DNA of 64,000 bases from Anaerolineales bacterium HSG25 (GCA_030377865.1 JAUCGA010000022.1:1-64000); one strand, 5' to 3'. Shown: positions 43,691 to 51,604, counted from the first letter of the stretch. Notes: a model not told the origin generated them from the sequence alone. Translations and numbers: made by a program.

Positions 43691-43692
43691 AG

Positions 43693-43840
43693 TCCTTTCT
43701 CATAGCAAACTGCACATGTTAGGGACGTGGAAAAAAATAATTGTCCCGCGGAGTAGGCACGCGTCGTGCCGCACCACGGGTGCTGACTCCTCAATTGGGA
43801 TGTTTTATTTCTTCCACCTGCCTTAATTAATCCCGCTTCC
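43693..43840. mobile_element. partial GH element interrupted by C4, ending on the dcd stop codon
   Basis: GH sequence AACTGCACATGTTA is followed by C4 (43722-43822, TTA on both sides) and resumes with ATTAATCCCGCTTCC. The terminal base 43840 supplies the G of the TAG stop of dcd. Confidence 0.7.
43722..43822. mobile_element. C-family element C4
   Basis: 101 bp, ends GGGACGTGGAAAAAAA and (complement) GGCAGGTGGAAGAAAT, flanked by TTA at 43719-43721 and 43823-43825. Confidence 0.8.
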
Positions 43841-44421
43841 TAACGAGGCTTAACCTTGGGCAGAGTAATACCTCGTTGACCTTGATATTTCCCTTTACGG
43901 TCGGCATAAGAGACTTGGCAATCCTCGTCTGACAAGAAAAACAGTACCTGTGCGATTCCCTCATTGGCATAGATACGCGCCGGTAGAGGGGTCGTATTTG
44001 AAATTTCAATCGTAATATGTCCCTCCCATTCTGGTTCAAGCACCGTCGGCGGAGAAACAATGCCACATCGAGCATAAGTCGATTTGACAGTCATCAGCCC
44101 CACGACATTCCGTGGCATCCGCATGTACTCTATCGTACGAGCTAAAACAAACGAATTTGGTGGAGCAACAATATATATACCTTTTTCATCCTCTTGTAAC
44201 GTCCCCTCAATCAACGAGTTAGGATCAAATGCTTTTGGGTCAATCACAACCGCGTTAACATTTGTAAATATCTGAAACTCATCTGCGGCAGTAACATCAT
44301 AGCCATAACTAGACATACCGTAAGATACAGCCCCCTTTCTAACCTGTCTTGGTGTAAATGGGTCGATCATGGTATGTTCTAAAGCCATTTTTTCAATCCA
44401 ACTATCGGGTTTAATACTCAT
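43840..44421 (-). CDS. dcd: dCTP deaminase
   Basis: A 193-residue trimeric enzyme that deaminates dCTP to dUTP for dTMP synthesis. Motifs: [33 protein letters not shown] (catalytic Arg/Glu region), [20 protein letters not shown] and [11 protein letters not shown]. Length is normal. Its TAG stop uses the first base of the adjoining GH element for its G. The bifunctional form (dCTP deaminase/dUTPase) cannot be ruled out from sequence. Between it and gdhA lie a CACCACGAG / CTCGTGGTG hairpin (44467-44503), B8 and a GH fragment. Confidence 0.95.
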   Translation of the reverse strand: MSIKPDSWIEKMALEHTMIDPFTPRQVRKGAVSYGMSSYGYDVTAADEFQIFTNVNAVVIDPKAFDPNSLIEGTLQEDEKGIYIVAPPNSFVLARTIEYMRMPRNVVGLMTVKSTYARCGIVSPPTVLEPEWEGHITIEISNTTPLPARIYANEGIAQVLFFLSDEDCQVSYADRKGKYQGQRGITLPKVKPR

Positions 44422-44543
44422 CTAAAAACACTCCAAACTATAAATTTGTTAGACAAAATCAAAAACACCACGAGTAACGCTGAGAATCCTTGCGTCTCGT
44501 GGTGTAATCTGCAAAGTAAGATGCTTTGGTTACATGTTATTTC

Positions 44544-44634
44544 GTAAAAGTTCAGTAAAGTAGCCCTAGAAACCCGATTTCTCAAAGAAATCGGGTTTCT
44601 GACACTCTTTCTGGCGAGTTCACTGAATATTTAT
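44544..44634. mobile_element. B-family element B8
   Basis: A 91-bp copy with GTTATTTC on the left (44536-44543) and GTTATTTT on the right (44635-44642): an 8-bp duplication with one change. An E-type GCAAAAGCAAGATGCTTTTGC hairpin follows (44644-44665). Confidence 0.8.
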
Positions 44635-44670
44635 GTTATTTTCTGGCAAAAGCAAGATGCTTTTGCACTC

Positions 44671-44740
44671 CAGAGTGGGTCAATCTTAGAGATTGACCCA
44701 CTCTCATAACGAACTGCACAAGTTAATTAATCCCGATTCC
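44671..44740. repeat. GH element half, ending on the gdhA stop codon
   Basis: AGAGTGGGTCAATC / GATTGACCCACTCT hairpin plus the GH end (complement) GGAATCGGGATTAATTAACT. Base 44740 supplies the G of the gdhA TAG stop. Confidence 0.65.
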
Positions 44741-46038
44741 TACGGGAAAAGGCCTCGCTGTTCGACCGCGTCGGCCACACGTGACACGCCTAACATAAAC
44801 GCGCCCTGTCGTAACGACACCTGACGATGCTCGCTCATTTCGCATACTTGGTTGAAGGCATTGTCCATAAATCGGAACATGTGCTTACGTACCTCTTTCA
44901 GATCCCACAAAAAGGCTTGCAGTCCCTGTACCCACTCAAAATAGCTAACTGTTACTCCTCCAGAGTTGGCTAAAATATCTGGTGCAACCATAATACCTCG
45001 CTCATGGAGAATCTTGTCGGCAGTAGCGCTGGTCGGCCCATTGGCTCCCTCAACCACATATTTGGCCCGAATCTGATCGGCATTTAAAGCAGTGATTTGA
45101 TCTTCCAAAGCCGCGGGAATCAATACATCACACTCTAAAAGTAACAGCTCTTCGTTGCTGATTTTCGTCACCCCTTCCATCTCGTATCCCTCCAATGTTC
45201 GGGTGGCAGAAGTTTTAGCATAGTCGAGCATGCCCTTAATGTCGAGACCTTTAGGATTATAATATCCCCCCGACACATCGCTGACGGCAATCACTTGACA
45301 GCCATCTTGCTCTAAATAATGAGCGCTCCAATAGCCGACTTTACCAAACCCTTGTATAACCACTGTCGCATCTTCGATGGCGGTTCCGTATCGGCGCATG
45401 GTGCTTTCGGCGATAATCGCCACGCCTAATCCGGTCGCATCGGCTCGACCAGCGCTTCCTCCTAAACTGAGCGGTTTGCCCGTTACAATCTCTTGCCGAG
45501 CCGATCCCATAAAGGTGCTGTAGGTATCGCTCATCCAAGCCATCATGCGTTCGTCGGTGTTCACGTCAGGAGCCGGAATATCTTTGCGTGGCCCGATAAT
45601 CGGTAAAATTGCATAGGTATAACGACGAGTCAAGCGACGCAGTTCTGATTCAGATAGGTTTTGCGGACTGACACAGATTCCGCCTTTGGCTCCACTATAT
45701 GGTAAATCAAGTACGGCACATTTCCATGTCATTAACTGTGCTAAGGCCGTTACTTCTTCGATCGTCACGTCGGCATGGTAACGTACACCACCTTTACATG
45801 GCCCTCGAACACTGGTATGTTGCACTCGATACCCTGTATAAACCTCAATCGAACCATCATCCATCTCGACGGGGAGCGACACTTTTAGCGAGCGGTCGCA
45901 ATTGCGTAAAATTCGATGAATGTTAGGGTTAAGCTGTAATAACTCTGCCGCATCATCTAAATGACTTTGTGCAGTCTGTAACATGCGGAGGCCGGGTGTG
46001 TCTTGAATTGTGGCTTTATCTGTAGCGGTTGAACTCAT
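44740..46038 (-). CDS. gdhA: Glu/Leu/Phe/Val-type glutamate dehydrogenase
   Basis: A 432-residue hexameric amino-acid dehydrogenase interconverting glutamate and 2-oxoglutarate. GYRVQHTSVRGPCKGGVRYH and LPYSGAKGGICVSP (catalytic Lys), PAPDVNTDERMMAWM, VVIQGFGKVGYWSAHYLE (Rossmann nucleotide fold) and VEGANGPTSATADKIL are all present. The start at 46038 is set by AGGAGATATACC; the frame extends to 46110 but that part is C-family element C5. The insertion 16 bp before the start codon must have replaced or carried the promoter. Confidence 0.95.
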   Translation of the reverse strand: MSSTATDKATIQDTPGLRMLQTAQSHLDDAAELLQLNPNIHRILRNCDRSLKVSLPVEMDDGSIEVYTGYRVQHTSVRGPCKGGVRYHADVTIEEVTALAQLMTWKCAVLDLPYSGAKGGICVSPQNLSESELRRLTRRYTYAILPIIGPRKDIPAPDVNTDERMMAWMSDTYSTFMGSARQEIVTGKPLSLGGSAGRADATGLGVAIIAESTMRRYGTAIEDATVVIQGFGKVGYWSAHYLEQDGCQVIAVSDVSGGYYNPKGLDIKGMLDYAKTSATRTLEGYEMEGVTKISNEELLLLECDVLIPAALEDQITALNADQIRAKYVVEGANGPTSATADKILHERGIMVAPDILANSGGVTVSYFEWVQGLQAFLWDLKEVRKHMFRFMDNAFNQVCEMSEHRQVSLRQGAFMLGVSRVADAVEQRGLFP

Positions 46039-46054
46039 GGTATATCTCCTTTTA

Positions 46055-46155
46055 GGCACGTGGAAAAAAATAATTGTCCCGTGGAGTAGGCACGCGTCGT
46101 GCCGCACCACGGGTGCTGACTCCTCAATTGGGATGTTTTATTTCTTCCGTCTGCT
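46055..46155. mobile_element. C-family element C5 in the gdhA leader
   Basis: 101 bp, ends GGCACGTGGAAAAAAA and (complement) AGCAGACGGAAGAAAT, flanked by TTA at 46052-46054 and 46156-46158. The remainder up to 46483 holds no feature that I can name. Confidence 0.8.
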
Positions 46156-46483
46156 TTATAAACACCATTGTTTGGGAGTGACAAACGGATTTAACCTGTC
46201 CGTTTTTAGTCACGGTCAGCCATTGACTCAATAACTATAGTTATGGTAAACTTACATTATGTAAACCTGCATCATCATGATGAAGAACTTATTTATTGTA
46301 ACATGGAAGCAGGCAATACGCTACATTTTTGATGATACTCTTCCAGAAAACGATTCATACTTAAACGTCTACAATATCTGTAGCACCACAAAAACTACGG
46401 TTTAGAAACGTTATCGTTTACGATGTCGAGGATTAGCACGACTGGTTAGAATATCAGATAGATGGGGTACAGGAGCAAAAATT

Positions 46484-48019
46484 ATGACTGTAACATTACC
46501 ATTAGCGATTCGCACTATTCAAGCTAATCGCCGCGAAGAGGGTCGACAACTGTTGAATCTGCTGATTCAACAAAACCCTAATGATGAGGCGGCTTGGTTA
46601 TGGATGAGTGAAGTGGTGGAAACTGATGAGCACCGAGCTAAATGTTTGTACCATGTGTTAGCTATAAATCCGAACAGTACGGTGGCACGACATGGTTTAA
46701 AGCGGCTTGGGGTTCAGGTCTCTGACACGCGCCCTGTAAAGGTGGTTGATATAGATAGTGATGTTGTGCCACCGTCTACAAATGAAAATGGGGCAGAACA
46801 TGCCCAGCCAACTATTCGATATGAACCAGACACGAATCAGGCTGATACAGAAACACCCCCCGAATCATCCGCTCCGCTCGATAGCAAAGAAATTACCAAA
46901 GAGCTACCCTTTACCCCTGTTAGAGAGCCATTCAGCACCTCGGAAACAGATAGTCAGGCTGATGATGATTCGGTTGAGGTGACGATTCCGCAAAATAATC
47001 ATCGCTTACGCGAACTAACTATGGCGCTATTGGTGGAAGAAGGTGAACTTGACCCCAATGCGCCTCTCACCCTAGATGTACTCCCCCATGCAAATGAACA
47101 GCCAACTGACCATGCGGCAACGACCATCGGCATGACTCCCTACATGGCAGGTGATAATCCGACCATGAACGGCAGTTTGGCTTCGGACATGAACGGTGAT
47201 GTGACGAACGAAGTCGAAATTGCAACGGATAAAATGGATAGTCAGCCGACACCAGTTACCGCATCAAAACCTGTTGGTGGTTTACCCCTGCCTGATTTTG
47301 ACGCGGCTCTGAGCCAGCTTAACCAAACTCCTATCCCTAACAGCAACAACTTCACCCATCCCTCACAGCCTATACCGGTGGTGCTTTCTCATTCTCATGC
47401 CATGAGACCAGTTGTAGGTTCTCCGCTAAATGGCATAAATGATAGTAATGGTCAATCAACACCTATACTGACTATGCCCGGGTATGTTTCCCCTTCGCAT
47501 CCGACGCGGCCAGTGGCCTTAAATGCACAAAGTTTTAGCAATGGAGCCATGTTTTCACAGGTGCAAACGCCAAACGGGCCAATGATGGTGCAACTCACTC
47601 GTCCGTCGATGCCGTATCAGCCTCAGCAACCGACAATGGGCATGCCAATGTCGGCCTATCCATCTCAACCGATTCCGATAGTTCATTCAAACACAACAAT
47701 GGGCATGCCTTACACCGCCCAAAATCATTACTCGCAACCTGTGCCGGGGTTACATTCAAATGCTACTATGGGCATGCCTCAGCAGGAAGCATCAGGAAAC
47801 GGTATGAACAGCGGGCTTTCATCTGACCAAGCATTAATTGCGGCTTGGCAAAGCGGAACGCATCAACCACAACCAGCCTCTAATAATCAGGTGGAGGAAG
47901 AGTACGCGGAGGAAGAGGAAGAGGTCAACATGTTTATTGTCTCTATCTTTGTGTTTTTGACCTTTACGGGGTTAGGTGGGTTTGGTATTTTAACGATTTT
48001 AACGGTAACTATGCAATAA
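46484..48019 (+). CDS. TPR-containing, low-complexity, C-terminally anchored membrane protein
   Basis: A 511-residue protein. Residues 1-75 form two TPR-like helical pairs (AIRTIQANRREEGRQLLNLL; DEAAWLWMSEVVETDEHRAK); residues about 80-460 are a low-complexity Pro/Gln/Thr/Ser/Met region with repeats of the type HSNTTMGMPYTAQ; an acidic EEEYAEEEEE segment precedes a single C-terminal membrane helix, giving a tail-anchored cytosolic protein. AGGAG lies before the ATG. The N-terminal TPR plus disordered-linker design recurs in Chloroflexota, with unknown function. Its TAA stop lies in a 26-bp direct repeat. Confidence 0.85.
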   Translation: MTVTLPLAIRTIQANRREEGRQLLNLLIQQNPNDEAAWLWMSEVVETDEHRAKCLYHVLAINPNSTVARHGLKRLGVQVSDTRPVKVVDIDSDVVPPSTNENGAEHAQPTIRYEPDTNQADTETPPESSAPLDSKEITKELPFTPVREPFSTSETDSQADDDSVEVTIPQNNHRLRELTMALLVEEGELDPNAPLTLDVLPHANEQPTDHAATTIGMTPYMAGDNPTMNGSLASDMNGDVTNEVEIATDKMDSQPTPVTASKPVGGLPLPDFDAALSQLNQTPIPNSNNFTHPSQPIPVVLSHSHAMRPVVGSPLNGINDSNGQSTPILTMPGYVSPSHPTRPVALNAQSFSNGAMFSQVQTPNGPMMVQLTRPSMPYQPQQPTMGMPMSAYPSQPIPIVHSNTTMGMPYTAQNHYSQPVPGLHSNATMGMPQQEASGNGMNSGLSSDQALIAAWQSGTHQPQPASNNQVEEEYAEEEEEVNMFIVSIFVFLTFTGLGGFGILTILTVTMQ

Positions 48020-48114
48020 TAGATGTTCAGATAAACATTTTCAGTTGTCACCTTCCCGCAAGTTCAAAACTTGCGGGAAGGTTGGTCTCGATTTTAACGG
48101 TAACTATGCAGTAA
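47995..48114. mobile_element. I-family hairpin element inside a 26-bp direct duplication
   Basis: CGATTTTAACGGTAACTATG plus CArTAA occurs at 47995-48020 and 48089-48114 with one mismatch. The bases between (48021-48088) begin TAGATGTTCAGATAAACATT and carry the CTTCCCGCAAGTT hairpin. The first copy holds the stop of the TPR gene; the second holds the stop of the convergent thioesterase gene. Confidence 0.8.
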
Positions 48115-48523
48115 ATTGCTCATTCTTAAAACTCTCTACTCGATCCACAATCCATTGCGACATACGCACCAACTTCTCCTGCGAAATGCAAACCAACTCG
48201 ACTTTTGCCTCGACTAGTAGCGCGTTTTGTCCAGCCCGAAACACTTGCTGATTAAAGACGATTCGATAGTCCCCCTGAATTTCTGGGCGGCTGTGAATCT
48301 CTAAGCGGTCGCCTAATACAGCCCCTTTTTTGAACATGATCTCGGCTTTATAAACAGCTACACCGATACCGTCCTCATGTTGCATCCGACGTAACTTCTC
48401 CCCGTCGAAAAACTCAGAACGTGCCCGCTCAAAATACTTAAAATAGTTGGGGTGATAAACCAGCCCTGTAATATCGGTATCTTCATAATAAATGGTTACT
48501 GGAAAAATATGTGCTTGGGTCAT
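48104..48523 (-). CDS. YbgC/FadM-type acyl-CoA thioesterase
   Basis: A 139-residue hotdog-fold thioesterase. YYEDTDITGLVYHPNYFKYF contains the catalytic Asp and the family's YxxTDxxGxVYxxxY pattern. Hydrolysis of short- or medium-chain acyl-CoA is expected. AGGGAG lies 13-14 bases before the ATG. It is convergent with the TPR gene; the two stop codons are now separated by a hairpin element but would overlap without it. Confidence 0.92.
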   Translation of the reverse strand: MTQAHIFPVTIYYEDTDITGLVYHPNYFKYFERARSEFFDGEKLRRMQHEDGIGVAVYKAEIMFKKGAVLGDRLEIHSRPEIQGDYRIVFNQQVFRAGQNALLVEAKVELVCISQEKLVRMSQWIVDRVESFKNEQFTA

Positions 48524-48550
48524 AGATATATTGTTGCTCCCTAAAAAAAT

Positions 48551-48584
48551 AACCTCTACAGTATACCTGTAGAGGCTTTTTTAT
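48551..48584. terminator. bidirectional intrinsic terminator
   Basis: CCTCTACAG and CTGTAGAGG around TATA with T runs on both strands. On the minus strand it would end the repressor transcript from 49025. Confidence 0.7.
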
Positions 48585-48639
48585 AAAAAATAAACTATTA
48601 GCCCACGGAGGAGCGATTTATACATCTAGCCCAGATAGT

Positions 48640-48745
48640 GGGAATAACGGAGTGCAAAAGCTTCTTGCTTTTGCCAAGAAGCTTTTGCACTCCGTGTATT
48701 TTGAGTTTTTATGGGATGGTTAGTTATTCCCGAACAGGTGTAGTT
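48640..48745. repeat. E-family element
   Basis: GGGAATAACGGAGTGCAAAAG and (complement) CTGTTCGGGAATAAC ends; cargo of GCTTCTTGC / GCAAGAAGC arms. It lies at the 3' end of the repressor gene. Confidence 0.6.
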
Positions 48746-48749
48746 ATGG

Positions 48750-49025
48750 TTAAGAAATTCGTCCCAGCATATTAACCATATTCGATATAGCTTGAGCATT
48801 TTCTTGGTTGTTATCTGGGTTATTAACACATTCTAAAGCATAACTCTCCATTAATTGGAGAGCTATTTTATGAGACGCGCCCTTAACAGCCGAAAGCTGA
48901 ATCAAAATATCTTGACAGTTACGCCCCTCATTAATCATACGCCGCACGCCTCGCACCTGCCCCTCTAAACGTTGCAGACGTTTATCAATCTTCTGATATT
49001 GGTCTGTAGATAGTTTTTCTTTCAT
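48750..49025 (-). CDS. CsoR/CstR-family (DUF156) repressor
   Basis: A 91-residue all-helical repressor. KRLQRLEGQVRGVRRMINEG is the family's DNA-facing helix; RNCQDILIQLSAVKGA carries Cys37 and SYALEC carries Cys66. Copper-sensing CsoR proteins use Cys-His-Cys; here Tyr62 stands at the His position while both Cys keep the same 29-residue spacing, which is the arrangement of the persulfide sensor CstR. A matching operator lies at 49735-49751 in the thioredoxin promoter. It is downstream of trxA on the same strand, separated by repeats, so it probably has its own promoter or reads through. Confidence 0.88.
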   Translation of the reverse strand: MKEKLSTDQYQKIDKRLQRLEGQVRGVRRMINEGRNCQDILIQLSAVKGASHKIALQLMESYALECVNNPDNNQENAQAISNMVNMLGRIS

Positions 49026-49179
49026 CGAATGATGCCTTCTTCTGTAATTTGTTTAGAAAAACACGGATAGAAACTGATTTGCGGCAAATTCTAAACTTAT
49101 GTGGTGGTCAGCTTGATGTTGAAAACGGAGTGCAACGGTTTTAGCTGTTGCTACAAACTTCCAGAAAAAACGCTACTAA

Positions 49180-49337
49180 GGCAATTCCAAGAAAATAAAT
49201 CTCCCAAATTGAGCAGAGTCTCTACCCTCCTCAGTCCCCCCTGCTAGGGGGAAGCGGCTCCTCCCCCTAGCAGGGGGAGGCTGGGAGGGGGTAGAGTGCC
49301 ACAATGGTTTTGGGAGGTTTTAAATCCTGGAACTTCC
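49180..49337. mobile_element. A-family element A5 abutting the trxA stop codon
   Basis: A 158-bp near-copy of A1, flanked by TAA at 49177-49179 and 49338-49340. Its last base is the G of the trxA TAG stop. Half of a TGGTCA-shell E element lies at 49099-49160. Confidence 0.85.
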
Positions 49338-49678
49338 TAAGCGGCTACCGGAGAAGCGATTAGTGTATCAATACGTTGTTGAATAGACGGCTTTGGCAAT
49401 GCTCCCACAACGCGGTCGACCAGTTCACCATCTTTTACAAATAACATGGTCGGAATCCCTTGTACACCGTATTTAGTGGCCCATTGGTGGTTTTCGTCAG
49501 TGTTGACTTTGGCAATTACCACATCATTGGCGTAATCTTTGGCTAACTCTTTTAAAGCTGGGGCAACCATACGACATGGCCCACACCACGGAGCCCAAAA
49601 ATCAACCACGACAGGTTTACTCGATTTCAGTACTTTTTCTTCAAATTCGGCATCGCTAATATCAATTGGTACAGACAT
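49337..49678 (-). CDS. trxA: thioredoxin
   Basis: A 113-residue thiol-disulfide oxidoreductase with VVDFWAPWCGPCRMVAPAL (WCGPC active site), NTDENHQWATKYGVQGIPTM with the cis-Pro loop, and FVKDGELVDRVVGALPK. Length is normal with a short extra tail. GGAG lies nine bases before the ATG. A consensus promoter with a CsoR/CstR-type operator lies upstream (49735-49796), so expression is probably induced by persulfide or metal stress. The stop codon is completed by element A5. Confidence 0.96.
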   Translation of the reverse strand: MSVPIDISDAEFEEKVLKSSKPVVVDFWAPWCGPCRMVAPALKELAKDYANDVVIAKVNTDENHQWATKYGVQGIPTMLFVKDGELVDRVVGALPKPSIQQRIDTLIASPVAA

Positions 49679-49734
49679 AATATAAACTCCTTAAACGTTC
49701 GTATATAATGATTAATTTTTTGTTTGTTATACGT

Positions 49735-49751
49735 ATACCCTGTAGGGGTAT
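49735..49751 (-). promoter_or_regulatory. CsoR/CstR-type operator in front of trxA
   Basis: The 17-bp ATACCCTGTAGGGGTAT is an inverted repeat of ATACCC(C), the form described for CsoR and CstR operators. It lies roughly 10-26 bases downstream of the predicted transcription start, where a bound repressor would block elongation or initiation. The repressor gene at 48750 is the natural candidate. Confidence 0.75.
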
Positions 49752-49767
49752 GTATGTTACGGTTGAC

Positions 49768-49796
49768 ATTATAAACCAAAATGATACGCTTGTCAA
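49768..49796 (-). promoter_or_regulatory. consensus sigma70 promoter of trxA
   Basis: On the minus strand TTGACA (49796-49791), 17-bp spacer, TATAAT (49773-49768): all 12 bases match consensus. An 8-bp inverted repeat (GGTTGACA / TGTCAACC) also brackets the promoter. Confidence 0.85.
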
Positions 49797-49834
49797 CCCT
49801 TAATTTTTTTTACTTGATCATTTGCCGTATCATC

Positions 49835-49925
49835 GTAAAAGTTCAGTAAAGTAGCCCTAGAAACCCGATTTCTTTAAGAAATCGGGTTTCTGACACTCTT
49901 TCTGGCGAGTTCACTGAATATTTAC
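49835..49925. mobile_element. B-family element B9 with 8-bp target duplication
   Basis: A 91-bp copy flanked by GTATCATC at 49827-49834 and 49926-49933. Its right end lies 23 bp upstream of the -35 box of the next gene. Confidence 0.85.
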
Positions 49926-49948
49926 GTATCATCGGCTATTGCGTCTGT

Positions 49949-49977
49949 TTGCCCCCGCTTGTGGCTCAGATTATAAT
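49949..49977 (+). promoter_or_regulatory. promoter of a leaderless gene
   Basis: TTGCCC (49949-49954), 17-bp spacer, TATAAT (49972-49977), then six bases and ATG 49984. The local sequence TTATAATCGAGCCATG closely resembles TTATAATCATAGCCAATG at 26286. Confidence 0.7.
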
Positions 49978-49983
49978 CGAGCC

Positions 49984-51465
49984 ATGACAACCCATCTACG
50001 CCATCCATTGACCTTGTTGATTCTGTTAACCTATTTGGGGAGTGGAATCATGTATGCTACTCTAACCCCCAAATGGCAAACCCCCGACGAACCGGCCCAT
50101 TACAACTATATTCGATATTTGGCTCAAGAACTCAGCTTTCCTGAACTGACCGCGGACTGTTACGACCAAGCCTATCTAAACCAGTTAACCAGCCAAAAAT
50201 TTCCGGCTGAACGAACGATTACACCAATCTGTTACGAATATCATCAGCCACCAAACTATTATCTACTGGCTACACCAGTGTTTTGGCTCAGTTCTGGCTC
50301 GTTATTAGCACTTCGGCTATTGTCGGTACTCATCGGCGCGGGGACGATTTATCTAGCTCTGCGAATTGCCCAAACAATATATCCCCATCAATCAACCGTT
50401 AGCTATGGGGCTATGGCCTTTGTAGCCTTCGTACCAATGCATGGCTCGATTTTGGCCTCGGTCAATAACGATGCCTTGGCTGGGTTTCTGTTTGCGGCGC
50501 TACTCTATCAACTTATCCAGCAACTGACAGTTCCAAATGATGAGTCACCCCCGTTCAAACAAGATATAGGCGTGGCCGTTTTGTTAGGATTAGGCTTGCT
50601 CACCAAAATGACCGTTTATATCGCCATTCCTCTTGTCGGTATCACGGTCTGGCTCACGACACCCCGACAACAGTGGAAACCACTTCTAACTCGGCTGAGT
50701 ATTGTTTACGGCCTCGCCTTACTAATTGTACTGCCGTGGTATCTACGAAACATAAATCTGTACGGCAATTTTGATATTTTTGGCCTACAACGCCACGACC
50801 AGATTGTGGCCGGACAGTTACGCACCAGTGACTATATCCAACAGGTTGGCGGACTCAATTATGTCAACAATATTTTGCTGACTAGCTTCCATAGTTTTTG
50901 GGGACAGTTTGGTTGGATGGCGGTTCCTATGGATGGCCGCGTTTACTGGGCTTTAATGGTGCTAATGCTGATTGCTCTGAGCGGCCTAGTCAGCTTAACG
51001 ATAGGTCTAAAAACAAACGACCCCGGCCTCATCGACCTGAAACCGGCCAAGTGGGAAGCACTCGCGCTGATGGCCGTAATTATTGGTTTGGTATTAAGTG
51101 CGTATGGCTGGTATAACCTTCAATTTGTGCAGTTTCAAGGTCGATACCTATTTACGGCCATGATCCCGTTTGGTCTGTTTTTCAGCCTCGGCTTAACCAG
51201 TGGCTTTCGTAGAGTATGGCCGTCCATTGTCAGCTTAAGTTTATTGTTAGGCTATTTATTATTGAACGCTTGGCTCACCAAACAGATTGACAAATGGGCT
51301 TTTTTGTTGACATGTTTGCCGTTACTGATTTTGGTAACCCGCCTAGCTCTCAACCGCTATAGGAGTATATCTGAACAATGGTTGGTCGGAGCCTGTTATG
51401 TTGGCCTAGCGGTATTAACACTGCTGGCTCCAGTTTGGTTTATCGTTCCGAACTTAACGCCATGA
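49984..51465 (+). CDS. polytopic GT-C/DUF2142-like membrane glycosyltransferase candidate
   Basis: A 493-residue membrane protein with about eleven helices. The first extracytoplasmic loop has TPDEPAHYNYIRYLAQEL, the acidic PDEPAH motif typical of DUF2142 and related GT-C glycosyltransferases, where the Asp/Glu binds metal or lipid-phosphate donor. SVNNDALAGFLFAALLY and LTKMTVYIAIPLVG follow as expected. It probably transfers sugar from a polyprenyl carrier outside the membrane. The ATG at 49984 is preferred to the TTG at 49939 because the latter precedes the promoter -10 box. Confidence 0.75.
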   Translation: MTTHLRHPLTLLILLTYLGSGIMYATLTPKWQTPDEPAHYNYIRYLAQELSFPELTADCYDQAYLNQLTSQKFPAERTITPICYEYHQPPNYYLLATPVFWLSSGSLLALRLLSVLIGAGTIYLALRIAQTIYPHQSTVSYGAMAFVAFVPMHGSILASVNNDALAGFLFAALLYQLIQQLTVPNDESPPFKQDIGVAVLLGLGLLTKMTVYIAIPLVGITVWLTTPRQQWKPLLTRLSIVYGLALLIVLPWYLRNINLYGNFDIFGLQRHDQIVAGQLRTSDYIQQVGGLNYVNNILLTSFHSFWGQFGWMAVPMDGRVYWALMVLMLIALSGLVSLTIGLKTNDPGLIDLKPAKWEALALMAVIIGLVLSAYGWYNLQFVQFQGRYLFTAMIPFGLFFSLGLTSGFRRVWPSIVSLSLLLGYLLLNAWLTKQIDKWAFLLTCLPLLILVTRLALNRYRSISEQWLVGACYVGLAVLTLLAPVWFIVPNLTP

Positions 51466-51473
51466 CGAGTTGT

Positions 51474-51600
51474 GCATGTTCTCGGCGTTGGAGCGCTGAA
51501 CACCTCCGAGGAACTTCGTACCTCGGAGGAGAACGGCTCCGCGACCTTCAAGGTACGAAGTTCCTTGAAGGTCTAAATCACGCAAAATCTATTTAACGTT
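51474..51600. repeat. hairpin block with GTACCTCGGAGGAG arms
   Basis: ACCTCCGAGGAACTTCGTACC, CTCGGAGGAG and CCTTCAAGGTACGAAGTTCC form overlapping stems. Related hairpin arms occur in the J and F elements. It lies immediately after the GT-C-like gene. Confidence 0.5.
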
Positions 51601-51604
51601 GTAC

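Noticed and set aside
51378-51596. 72-codon frame after the GT-C-like gene
   Set aside because: It runs through the end of that gene in another frame and into a hairpin block.
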